From positions 14,455,695 through 14,519,694 of the forward strand of contig JABAKD010000012.1 of the NCBI GenBank assembly GCA_012845835.1: a stretch of 64,000 nucleotides of DNA, in the 5' to 3' direction. The position numbers were made by a program, and so were the translations under genes. The notes beneath the pieces were generated by a model, which saw nothing but the letters and a program-made list of their open reading frames with translations, made no database searches and was not told where the DNA came from. Shown here one piece after another: positions 43,301 through 54,932 of the stretch; the stretch's first letter is position 1; every line of letters starts with the position of its first letter. This DNA is from Undaria pinnatifida (lineage: Eukaryota > Sar > Phaeophyceae > Laminariales > Alariaceae).

Positions 43301-45032
43301 CATGCTATTATTTAAAACTATGATCTAATCACGAAGGCCGTGGTTGTTTTGATTATTTTCTAGCTGTTTGACGTTGGCATCGCCTACTAAATAAATGCCA
43401 TGCAAATACCGTATGGGTTTTAGAATGCCCGTTATATAATATATACAAAAACGAGATATATTTGCTTCAGTGTATACATAAATCGTATGGGTTTCAGCAC
43501 TACCATACAAACATGCAGTACATATTATATAGGTAAACATGCAATACATATGGCATTGGTTGTAGTGTGTCACACTAAACGCCATACAAATCAAAATAAT
43601 ACAATAATCGTGCTCAAACCAACCCCGGTTTTTCTTGATTGCCAACACTAGTGTGAAGGTATCAGCTTTTTGCAAGGAAAAGGATGTTCTGTAACTCACT
43701 AGTTATTTCTGTCGTAGATGTACTGCCGAGAGTGAGCGGATAATTTGCTGTCGTGTTCGAAAAAGCTGGTCCCGTGTTGTAGTCCCCGGGAAGTCCCCTG
43801 CACTTGAGTAGTTGCTTGAGCTACTCGGTGCATGCAATTGTGTATGTGTTTTGTTTTGCGATTTTCCCGCTTCTTCGACAAGATAGTACCTGTTACGATC
43901 GCCTGGAATACTTTTGGCCTCAACCCGCCTTTCCGCCGACAATACAACTCGCGATGTATACCAGATGGCTTTCAAGTCTTATCAAGTAGCGACATGATGG
44001 TTACTGACAAGTGGCATCTCTAATACCTCCTCCCGTTAAGTCAACACTTTCTCACTCTGCGTTACATGCTAAAAAATCCCAAACAGAAGCACTTCTTCGT
44101 TGCTGGAATCTTCTCGCCGTACTCGTAGATTTGATGAAGAAGCTCCCCAGTAATCAGCAGAAATAGCAGATTTCTTGACCATTTCCTATCCAGTAATGGT
44201 GACGATGGTCGTGAACCGATGTGCCAGTTGCTTGACGCGTTCACGTGAGAGGAGGCTCATAACCTGTTATCCTTTAGGTGGCGGTGTGCAGCGCGTGTCA
44301 GGCCTTAGCTGGTATACGCTTGCGTAGGCTCGCTTGCGGATGACCCGATCAAGACACAGCCTGTACAAGTTTTAGAGGCTAAGGCAGACTCACGGCGAAG
44401 TGTGTCTGTAGAGGAGAAGAGAATAAGAGAAGAGAAGAAGATGGTTGGCGACTCCAGGCCGATGTTGTTTGATTGATTAATTTGCGCAGCAGATGAGAGC
44501 TGATGGTGAGCAAAGTGGAGTGATCGAGGTGGATCTGACCATCACCTGATCGAGACGGCATAATGCCTATGCTTCGCACAGATGTAATCTACGGATAGTT
44601 GTCTGTTCTACCTACAGGAACGTTTCCTGAGGCTTGCTCGTGGTCTACCGTACCTATGGCAACGTTCTCTGATGTTTGCCTCTGGGATCTTAGCTACGTC
44701 AACGTCCCGACAGTCAACCTAAATCACATTCCATGAATGTGGCTATGCGTACGTTATTCCGCCGCATTATGTTTCGTACTAATTACACCGCATTGCTCGT
44801 ACGTACTACATGTACCAGGTTTTGGATGTGACTAACCAGTAAACTGTTGTGCACAGTATATCCAAGTCATTGCTGCTGAGACTTCTGCATGCTCAATACC
44901 GCACCAATAAACGACCTCTAACAGACGTATTACAACTGTTTGTTGCACGAAAAACTCGCACTGTATACCAGATGGCTTTTACGTGTTGTCAAGTACCGAC
45001 ACGATGGTTGCTGACAAGTATCATCTCTAATA
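43301..45032. other. AT-rich stretch, counterpart of 9,376-11,103
   Basis: Same motif-dense sequence with atgccat/accatac elements and the diverged ~80-bp direct repeat (about 43,953-44,030 and 44,966-45,040). No conserved reading frame. Confidence 0.45.
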
Positions 45033-45208
45033 GATACCCCGATTTAAGAGCGATTCGGGACAAGCCGAAGCATGCGCTCTTAAGCACAAATCGCTCTTAT
45101 ATGTAGTGGAAAATATACGACCTTCAGTGAGGCGGAACATGCCGAGTTGGCCACTCTTAACTCCCGAATGCTCTTAACACGGTTGCTCTTAAATCGGGGT
45201 TCTCACTG
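45033..45208. mobile_element. Putative small inverted-repeat element (about 175 bp, copy 2)
   Basis: Better preserved than its copy at 11,104-11,280: gataccccgatttaagagcg at the left and gctcttaaatcggggttctc at the right. It contains five gctctta-type motifs. Target duplication not identified. Confidence 0.5.
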
Positions 45209-45310
45209 CATTGCCCTTCGCACCCCAAGTTCCAAACATCCCAGTGTGACTGATGGCATTGATATTTCCTCGTTTCTACGCCCGCTGTGAACCCCCCTTC
45301 CCAACCGCGG

Positions 45311-45943
45311 ATGCCCGCCACTTACAACGAAACCCAACCAAACCTGCAGCAAATGATGGATCCGGCGCACTGCAAGTTGCTCTACGACGAAAACGAAGAC
45401 CTGCATGGATACCAGACCTTTTACGATTTCTCCTCATCCTACTTGAATGCTGAGAAGGAAGGTCTAGTGGCAGGCACCGGCGACGCCGCTGGCGCAGTCG
45501 GCGCCAATGTCGAAACGAACGAAGCGGGTGGAGAGTCTGACGACGACGACGTCGAGGTGACGCGAACCTTAGGCGTGGAAGATTTGGGGGAACTAGTCTT
45601 GCTCGACAAGAAAACGGTGGGAAATCGAAAGTGGAGCAGGTATTACAAGCAGAGGCTCCGGACTCCGGACGAGCGCGAGGCGGTCGTAGTGCGGCGGAGA
45701 GTGACTCGGCTGCAGTTGGGCGCCATGTACGACGGCGAGATGCGAAAAGGAACGCCGATGGGGAACGCGGTCGCGCTTCAATGCGGCCAGCGGAAGGCGT
45801 TCGGGAGGCTGCCGAGGGTGTCGTGCCCCAAGGATGTGAAGATATTGAGGGCGCACCAGCAGAATCAGGCCCGACAAAGGCTTAAGACCGAGACTCGGCA
45901 AAACAAGCTGAACAAGACATTCGAAAGGGTTGTCGATATGTGA
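45311..45943 (+). pseudogene. REI1/ZNF622-like C-terminal fragment (copy 2)
   Basis: The 210-residue frame from ATG 45,311 keeps LQQMMDPAHCKL, FYDFSSSY, GELVLLDKKTVGNRKWSRYY and the tail RLKTETRQNKLNKTF. It differs from copy 1 by roughly 36 residues, and most nucleotide changes alter the amino acid, which is unlike a constrained ribosome-assembly factor. As in copy 1, the N-terminal zinc-finger part is not present nearby. An intact but neutrally drifting frame is the simplest reading; an expressed truncated protein cannot be excluded. Confidence 0.7.
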
Positions 45944-47190
45944 TTTTCCGCGGTTGTTGTGGTTTGCTGGGGGGGCTACTTGTGGTTGTCGTAGACGGTC
46001 CCCGTTTTCCGTGATTTTAAGGAGGATGGTTTTGCGACCGGGAGGATAGCTTTGCGGCCGGGAAAGTGGCCTTGGAACCGTGGGGAGGCGTGCCTGCTTT
46101 CAGGAGAACTATTTCCTAATTTTCTGCCTGGAATACTTCAATACGGACTGTATCTAGTCTACGGCGGTGGTTCTAGCGTCCTACCGCTGTTGTTGTCGGT
46201 TGTTAAACACGAACGTGTTTGGCTCTTGTTGTGACCTGTGCCGCAACATTGCCATTCGTCCGCCGGCATCTTTATGTCATATTGATGTCATATTGATGGC
46301 AGTTTGATGTCAAAACTGTTATGCGAGCCGACCGTTAAAAGTTTCGAAGTCACAGCTGAGGATGACGTCCTTAGATTGTTTTGTATAGTAATGTCCATTC
46401 ACCATTCACTCTTATATCGCGCTAAAATGAAAACTCAGCCGAGTAAAACCGCAAGACACTCTAGTGCCAGAACATGCACTCCATGTATATCCCGTGCAAA
46501 GGAAGAAATAAACTCAACTAGGGTACTACCGCGTTCAAGCACCCGCCACCACCACAGCGAGCGGGGTACCCGATTCCCAAGATGTTATGTTTGAGTACGT
46601 CGAGCAAAATTGCTGCTGCTGCTGCTGCTGCGACATGCGCACACCGTGAACGATGGGGTAGAGCTTCGTATGACATTTGATCCGTTGCGTGACTCTCGTA
46701 GTGAACGGTGGCCAAAGATTAGTCGTAGTATGGTGTTTAATTTGATCTATCGGCGCACATGCATGTTGACATGTGCTATATGATTGATGCAACATGTCAG
46801 GTCCTCATAGATCAGCGTGAGTCAGTAACACTATATAAAAAATCGACGAGCACTGGGACTGCTAAACCCTATGCGCGTTTCAAATTGAAAGCAAGAACCG
46901 GGGGGAAGAAGGGACAACAACCTGTGACCACGGCTTGTCCAGAAGCTGGATAGTAGAAGTGTGCAAAAAACAGATCAACAGGAGGTAACGATCTATCTGT
47001 AGCTTTTTGATGGATATTTTGATAATAGACGACCTGAGTACTATTATCATAGCTGCGATACAAACGTACACACATATATATATATATATATATATGTGAG
47101 GCGGCGACACAATGCGGCGTACATGCACATGCTGCCCGTTCATGAAATGGTCTCACTCACATCGAATACATCATTCACCAAAAGATAGGC
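45944..47190. other. Non-coding flank with a (TA)n microsatellite (copy 2)
   Basis: Counterpart of 12,015-13,250. The (TA)n run at about 47,073-47,095 is much longer than the acatatatatgtg seen in copy 1 (about 13,144). A (GCT)n run lies at about 46,610-46,631. No gene is recognised. Confidence 0.5.
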
Positions 47191-48945
47191 AAAATGGGTC
47201 GAACTCTTCGTTACCGCCACCAGTGCTCCATCTTCCTTGCGGGAATGCCACCACCATCACCTACGCCTAGATGGAAGAGGATCTTTCCACTTTCCAACAT
47301 TAGCCAACCCGCAACTCTGCAACTCTTTCCATTCCTACTTGTTTCCAGAACGTCCCGGTTGTATCACAGTACGCCCCCCTAGCAAAGAGCGACGAGTAAG
47401 TCACCTTTCGCCAATTTAGTATCATTGCTTGGACTGAGCTGCGACCAACTACGAAAACCCTCTTCTTCCGTAGCCAAGGGCGAATCGCATCGCCCTCGAT
47501 CATCGCAGTAGTGGTTACTATGTTAACCCTTTATACGACGACCGTGACTTTCGTCTGCTTGCTGCTGCGGTACTTTTCACCGCACCTCACCCACTCACTC
47601 AGTGCGCGAACCCTCATGGCGTAAGCCGCCCTCAAGTAGAATCTACTCTGTGCAATGTAGTGGTGAACGGTCAAATCTTCCCTGCCTGCCCCGCAAGACA
47701 AAGTCGTCTTGGAGCGACGAAGAAACCCCCTCTGGAGTGACCAAGAAGAGATAACTCCATCAAGGTGTGGACCGGATTAAATTACCAACTCCAGCAGACA
47801 ACTTTCATTCCCCACCATCTCATCAAGTAGGTGATTGCGTTGGCCCAACACCTACTGACCTGCTCCGAGCATTGCTGGCAGAACTGTCTTCTAGCAGGCC
47901 GCCAACTTGCTTCTGGCAGGCTGCGTTATTGGAAACTTCTCTAGTTAAGCTCTCCACTCGGGAGGCGTTGGTACATCCCGTGATCCGTTGGACCAATGCC
48001 AAGAACATCACCCAAAAACAAACAAAAACGCCTTTTGTCGCAAAAGCCTGATTGAATCGGCGGCATACCATCGACGATGGCGCAATGACCCCCTACCCGT
48101 TTTCCATCACGAGCTGTAACCAACCAACGAAGACTTCGCTGTGTTCAACGCTTCCTGCTGGCTCGGTTCAATTGGCCACGGACCGGAAAGCGTGCAAGGA
48201 AAGTCGCGGGCGCCATAGACTACATAGGTAGCAGAGCGCGGTGAGAAAAACACTTGCTACACTCAATCCATCCCCAACCGACCAACAACGACTCTGCAAC
48301 GATGAACTCTACTCCGCTTGCCTCCCTTCGTCTCCGGTGGCTTCCCCCGGCTATAGTCGGCAGTAGTGCCCGCCCCCCACCCGCCTTAGCGCAGCGCGAG
48401 GTCACCCGACACCATGTTTTAGTTTCTCGGTTGGGTTTCTCAGCTCCAGGACTGGGAACTACTCAGCCATGGGCGAAGTCACGTGCCCACAACCGCCCTG
48501 GCACTGAAACACGCATGCAATTTAGCGGCAAACATAATAGGAAAGGTCTCTTATGAACCCACTCCACTTAAGTCATTGTGTACGGATATCTCGACGTGGA
48601 CCGACATCGAGCAGACCCTTGATCCCTACCCCACAAGAAGACTAGACCATCTCCTGTGACGCAGAGATTGTACGAGGTGTGGACAGGATTGACGACTATC
48701 AGCCCACTACCTCCTCCCGACCGACTTTACTCTTCGGTGGGTCGACGACATGCCTGTGGTGCCAGCGTACTGCGACACCACTACTGGCGAATTCCTTCCT
48801 CACATAACTCAAAGTGACGCAGACTTTTTAAGGCGTGGGCAAGACATGGCAATTTGCCCACATCCTTTTGACCAGCCACTAAGTACTCGTAGCGACAGCA
48901 GCAACCTGCTTTAGCAGGCTAACTTCTCGTGACGTCATTTGAACC
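47191..48945 (+). repeat. Hairpin-rich repeat modules, left block (copy 2)
   Basis: Counterpart of 13,251-15,005. Up to 47,936 it differs from copy 1 at about 6% of positions; from 47,937 to the LTR I find no difference. It closes with the same cctgctttagcagg hairpin just before the element 1 target duplication. Confidence 0.7.
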
Positions 48946-48950
48946 GTTTT

Positions 48951-49218
48951 TGTTGGTAGTCCTTTTGAACACGGCGGTTAGGATCCATTTTGTATGAGGG
49001 AGTTCCACGTATTGATGATGGATTTATGTATGTGGTATAAGGGGACAGTCAGCGGGAGGAATGAGAGGTTTATTTCGCCGATTACTTCCTTGCATGAATC
49101 GCCACGAGCTGTCACTCGACGGCTGGATAATATAAGAAGGAGTTCTGTGTCACCGTCTTGAGTCATTATCACGCCTTCCCGTGCCAGCTACGTGTACACC
49201 TTTAGAGATCTATCAACA
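48951..49218 (+). repeat. Element 1 5' LTR (copy 2)
   Basis: 268 bp, indistinguishable by eye from the copy 1 5' LTR and followed by CACTAGTG. Confidence 0.95.
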
Positions 49219-49291
49219 CACTAGTGAGCCGGTTGATTTCTATTGGTAAGCGCAGCCAAGGCCAGCCTGTAGAGGTGGGAAAAAGCCAAAC

Positions 49292-50447
49292 ATGTCAGAT
49301 CACGATGGTCAAAACATTGAGGTGAGCGTGTTAGCAGAGAGAGAGGAAGAGAGAGAGAGAGAGAGAGCAGAGAGAGAGAGCAGAGAGAGATAAGAGAGAT
49401 GAAACATGAGATCGAGGTCCTGCAACGGAAAATGGAGGAGCAGAAGCTGCGCGCCGAGAGGGACGCGCTGCACGCTGTGGTCGCCTGGGGGGCGGGGGGG
49501 GGGAGGAGCGGAGAAACAACAGCGAGGGATTCTACATTGTCTCCTGCTGGGCTGGCAGCCCAATCAGGCACGTCGCAAATTTCTCTGTCTCGTACGAATT
49601 GGTCTCAATTAAAACCCCCCAAGTTTGATAATGTAGAGGCGCACTTTGGCATGTGGCGTAGCAGGTTTCAGGCGTTTTTGTCATCAGTCGGTTGTCTGTA
49701 CGTCCTCAAGGCAACCGATAATCCTGTGATGGTAGGTGACATCAATGTGTCCCAGGAAGAACTGAAACAGGGACACACACCGAAGGAGATCATTGATGCG
49801 CGTGTGGTGTATGGATTGTTGATGGACTCAATGACTGGGTATGCCATAGCAGAATTCCGCATGCAGCAAGCCAAGTCGCCAAGTGGCCCATGGCAGGAGC
49901 TAGAGAACTATTACATGCCGAGAAACCTAGCAGCACGCACAGGCGGAAGGGATAATTTGGGGCAATACACATGGAGGAGGGAGAGGACCCCCTTGTGTTC
50001 CTCGGTAGAGTGGATAAGGTGGCCGATGAATTGGCCATGCTTGGCTGGGGAAAAGTGTAGAAGAGGTGAACAGGCACATCGTTACTAACCTTTTATCATT
50101 GTAAACAATCCAGAGCAAATCGATTTTCTCTCGCCCTTCAATCCCTCGTTCTGAAATTGACGAGATTATTTGGGATGCATATGTAAATGATAAGTTGGAA
50201 AATGAGATGGTGACTAAGGCGTTGGGAGTAAAAGTGGGGGTGGACCCGCATGCCTTGTACGCCGGCGTTGTTCAGCCTGCCTGTGGAGCAGGCACAGGTT
50301 CAGGTAGTCGAGGGAGGAACAAGAAAGGGGGAAGGTACAAGCAGCAGCAGCAGCAATTCCAGCAGCAGCAGCATCAGCAGCAATTTCAGCAGCAGGAGCA
50401 GCAGCAGGAGCAGCAGCAGGAGCAGCAGCAGCAGCAGCAACAACGGC

Positions 50448-50490
<43 letters not shown>

Positions 50491-50770
50491 CGGTTACCCA
50501 AAGCAAAATTTTTGGGACAACTCTGGCCCAAATTCATTTGGGACGGGGGGACAGGTTCCTGCAATGGGTTGGGTACCTACCGACCCACCGTCAGGGGTTG
50601 TGCCGCCGATGCCCCTGCCGGCGGTGGGAAATCCTACGGGCTGGGGTCCCCCACCGAACCCAGTACCACGTGGTCAGGGGGGGGTATGTTACAGATGCCA
50701 CAAGCCGGGTCACTACGTAGCGGAGTGCCCGATTTCGCCAGCACTTATGAACGTGACGGTCCCTTTTTAA
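49292..50770 (+). pseudogene. gag: Element 1 gag (copy 2)
   Basis: Same protein as 15,352-16,833. The (GA)n tract has two more bases than copy 1, which breaks the frame right after the start, so the open part begins at 49,399 (MKHEIEVLQRKMEEQ). A second frameshift follows the MPRN residues (about 49,920), and the shared TAA lies near 50,101. The distal part has a Gln-rich tract of altered length and the CCHC knuckle CYRCHKPGHYVAEC. It ends at TAA 50,768-50,770. Confidence 0.85.
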
Positions 50771-53019
50771 GCTCAACAATGCCACCACCCCATGCACTGT
50801 GGTCGTGGCTGGGTACAAGAATCACCCCCTGGCAGTGATGGGCACACTGCAACCGTAGTTCCCCCACCACAGCCTTTTTCGAACACTTCCCACGAGCAGA
50901 AGAACGACAGCAGTTGTGCGCCTACGTTCAACCCACATCTTCGTACCGCGCAGATTACACAAAAAGACAAGGATGGTCACAGCGGTAACAGCGGTATTTT
51001 GGGAGGGGATGGGAAAGAACAGTGGATAGCTGATTCCGGGGCTACCTTTCATGTAACTGGTAACCCCGCCGGCATGGTAGGTTGTAACCCCCCCCTTCCT
51101 GGTAGAAGTACCCTGGTACTAGGCGACATGAGGTCGCTGCAGCTGCTGTGTTTTGGAAAAATACCAATGATAATGCACTGCAAGCAAGGAGATGTTCAGG
51201 TTAAGCTCTTGGACGTAGCTTATGTACCAGGTGTACAATTCAACCTGTTCTCGCTCCATGCCGTCATGCCAAGATGCTCCGTCTCGCTCGATGCTGAAGG
51301 AGTTCATATGTTGGATGGAGTTCTGTCGTTCTTGCGTAGGGCCGCTGGGTCCTTTGTAGAGGCCACTAGAGTAGTAGAGACCCCGATTGCTGCCGCCGTG
51401 TTGGCCCCGGGAAGGATAAGGAGGATTGATATTAACGACCTTCATGTTTCCCTTGCACATTCCCACGCTGATACCCTCCGAGAATCGGCGCGGCAGTTGG
51501 GAATCAAAGTTTTTGGGGAGTTGGTTCCGTGCGCTGGGTGCTCCAAGGCAAAGGAGAGGAGGATGGCGGTACCGTGGACGACGGAGTGCCGTTCCACCAG
51601 GCCTCTGGAGCGTCTGTTCGTGGATCTATCGGGGCAACAGCCTAGGTCTGCCGGCGGTGCGGAGTACCTAATGATGATTGTCGATGACTACTCGCGGATG
51701 GGATGGCCGTATTTTTTGAAACGGAAGTCTGACGTCCCGATGGCCTTCGCTGGTTTTCTGGCTGATATTAACGCCAAAGGTACCCCGTCCATCGTCGAGT
51801 GCATTCGATCGGACAACGGCACGGAAGTTACTTAGCCGGAGTTCGTGGCGTTACTCAATGACCGTGGGATTCGCCGCGAGTACACGCCTGTCAACTCACC
51901 GAAGCACGACGGTGTGGTTAAGCGTCGAATAGCCATGACGCTCGAGCTTGCTATGGCGTTCCGCTTGGAGGCTCCCCGTTTGTTTGGCGTCGCGAAGATG
52001 CCGCCGACGCAGCCCCTCTGGGCTGAGGCATGTAAGTACGCCAGCGACGTGATCAACATGACGGCAAGGGTCAGGGACAGGACGGACATGCACTCGCCAT
52101 ACCGGAAGTTCCACGGGAGACCGCCGTTTGCGAGGCTCCTCCCGTTCCTGAAGCAGGGTTTTCACCACTTAAGGAGGACCCAAAAGTCGGAGCCCAAGTC
52201 GGAGGCTTGTTTCTACCTGAATGGTGGAAACAACCACTCGGCAGATTTTTGCAAAATTCTGCTGATGTCTGGGCGTATGTCCTACTCCCGCGACGTTACT
52301 TGGGAACACCCGAGGAAATCGTTTGTGGGGGTACTGACTCCGGAGGAGAAGAGCCCTCCCCCGCCACCGTCGCCACCGCCGTTCCCGGGTACACCGGAGC
52401 CTCTGGGAGATGCCAGAGCTTGGTTCGAGCCACCGCCACCGTCCTCGCTGTTGCCGCCGCAACCACCGTCACCACCGCCGCTGCCGCCGCCGTCGCCACC
52501 GTCGCCGCCGTCACCGTTGCCGTCACAGCCGCCGTCATCGTCACTGCCGCTGCCACCGCCACCGTCACCGCCGCCGCCGTCGTCGCTGCCTCCGCCGCCG
52601 CCGTCGTCACCGCCGTTACCGCCGCAGCCACTGCAGCCACAGCTTTGAAGGCGTGCTGCCCGAGAGCTGGGTAGTTACAACCCGGGCCCGGAGGATGACG
52701 GTGCGCAGCGGGGCAGGACCAGGGGGGAGACAGTGCGACACCGAGAGGCTGAGGCGGGCCCGGATGGTGACGATGTGCAGCTAGGCAGGACTAGGGGCGA
52801 GACTGCGCGGCACAGAGAGGCTGCGGGGCATGAGCTGCTGTCGTTAATGGCAGCGAGAGAAGGCATAGGTCACGTGCTTTTTCACCAAGCCCCGCCGCAC
52901 GATATTCCCCCTCTTCCTACACGCCCGGTGAGCGAGCTTTCAATGCCAAACTCGTATGCTGAAGCATGTGCGGATGAGTATTCGGCTGTTTGGAGGCAGG
53001 CGATGGAAAAGGAGTACCG
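50771..53019 (+). pseudogene. pol: Element 1 pol, 5' part (copy 2)
   Basis: Better preserved than copy 1. It is open from 50,792 through the protease (WIADSGATFHV) and most of the integrase to a TAG at 51,833-51,835, in the same frame as gag and separated from it by one TAA. After the stop it is open to 52,648. The integrase motif is GVVKR, so the catalytic Glu is Lys (51,920-51,922). The Pro-rich linker keeps its frame until a TGA at 52,646, then the RT start (NSYAEACADEYSAVWRQAM) is cut by element 2. Confidence 0.9.
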
Positions 53020-53235
53020 TGTTAGTTTGGATCGTCATAGCACGACGGTTACAAATGTTGTAGAGGGTTGCGTATATATTCGTAGGCGTGTTTATGTAAT
53101 TTCTCTCATGAGACGAGAGCTCCAGCACTCCGCTCTCTGTTCCTTCTCTCCCCTCTGCCCTGTAATACAACGAAGATAAGAACACTCGTCAGACCGCGAG
53201 GCGGTCAGGGCATCCAGGCTTGGACTCTACGAATA
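53020..53235 (+). repeat. Element 2 5' LTR (copy 2)
   Basis: 216 bp ending ACGAATA, then CACTAGTGG. Confidence 0.92.
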
Positions 53236-53279
53236 CACTAGTGGCTTCAAAGTAGAAGTTCTGGTACCAGGAGCCAAGG

Positions 53280-54932
53280 ATGTCTGCACAGGAAAGAGAC
53301 TATTCGGATGAGATTCAGCAGCTGAGGAATGAGCTTCAGTTGGTGATAGAGGAAAGAAAAGCATCGATGATGCATGATATGAGGGAGATGATGGCCGAGC
53401 TCATGAGGAACAACGGCCCGTCGGAGTCCAGCAGCGCTAAGGGTAGCGCTGCTGTAAGGGCCAGCCCGCGAGGGGCCGAACCCACCGCTGTGATGGGTAA
53501 CGGCGCTGAGGACAGCGCTGCAAGGGGTAGCCAACAAGGGGCTAAACCCACTGCTGCGGCACGACAAATTTCTGCTGCTGGTGCTGCTACTGCTGGAGGC
53601 GGAGCGCGAGGACATACAACAGCAGCAAGAGAGACTACTTTTCGTGAGGATGCCTAGCGGAGTTTTGGATTGACGGGACGCAGGGAAGCCGCTGTTCCTG
53701 TCGAGGTTGGCCCAGCAAGGGGTCAGCCAGACCAGCCAAGGGGGGCTGGAGAATGGGGGTCATACCCCGGCGGTGAGTTGGGAGTAGGATATGATATGCC
53801 TCTACCTAGACTTGCTCTCAAACACACCGCTGTTCCACAATTTAGTGGGAAAAAGCCCGAATTCACTGCCTGGACCAGAGACGCCAGGTACTACGAGAAA
53901 GGAGTAGGTTTCCTATCTGCGTTTGTGTCGGATCCACCCCAGTGCATTTCCGCAGGGGAATTGAATACCGAAAACTCGGTACTTGTCGGAAGGGGGTACA
54001 ACCGCGAACGTGTACACACATATGCACTCGCTTGGAATTTTTTATCGACGGCCCTAAATAGCAAGAGCGACAAGAGTATCTTGCACAGGTGCACCCCGCC
54101 GAGAGAAGCGTGGGACGCACTCCTCGCGTGGTACGGCCCTCAAACGACGGGGGCCAAATCCGACCTCTCCCGCCGCCTCAATAGTTTCAATATAGCGCCA
54201 GGGAGTAACCCCCTAGAATAGATGGGCAGGATCGAAGATCTTGCCGCAGAAATGCGCACAACAGGAATTACCGTCGACGACCACATGCTGTACACCATTT
54301 TCATTGACGCTCTGCCTGCCGAATACGAGGTGGAGGCAAGGAACCTTGCATCTCGTGGCAGTGCCGGACGCGATGACATCATCCAGGCTGTACGAGAACG
54401 GCATCACCGACTTTCTGGAAGCAGGAAGAAGGGGTCCAATGCTGGCCATGCCGGCCATGCTATCTTCGCTGGCGGCGGCGATGGTGGCCAAAGAAAAGGG
54501 GCCGGCGGCGGTGCCCACCGAAAAGGTGGAGGCCGCGGAAAAGGAAAAAATGGACGTCGGGGACCGCAAGGACGCGGCGGTAAAGGCACCAACGAGGACG
54601 GTGGTGGCTCGGCCGCGGCTGCCGGCGGTGATGGCAGCAGCGCCAAAGCCGCCGATGTTGGTACCTCCGAGATGAGATGCCACAGGTGTGGCAAGAAGGG
54701 CTATTGGAGGGTCGACTGCACGGAGGAGCTATGCAGCAGATGCCACGGACGGGGGCACGCTGCTGATGTCTGCCCCACATCAAAAGAGGAAGCTATGCTG
54801 GCGACGTCGGACGACGATGACGATTCTGATGCGGTCGAGGCTTCAGCTTTCAAGGCCAGAGAGACAGGCAAGTGCAGTAATGTTTCGGGCAAAATGGGGG
54901 AAAGGGGAGTCGGCTTGGCAAGTAGGGGATGA
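53280..54932 (+). pseudogene. gag: Element 2 gag (copy 2)
   Basis: Frame intact except for two TAG codons (53,655-53,657 and 54,219-54,221). N-terminal coiled coil, capsid-like body with FSGKKPEFTAWTRDARYY, then a Gly/Arg/Lys-rich stretch and two knuckles CHRCGKKGYWRVDC and CSRCHGRGHAADVC. It ends at TGA 54,930-54,932. The pol frame opens 244 bp earlier at +1, so expression of pol would need a +1 shift if this is the native arrangement. Confidence 0.87.
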
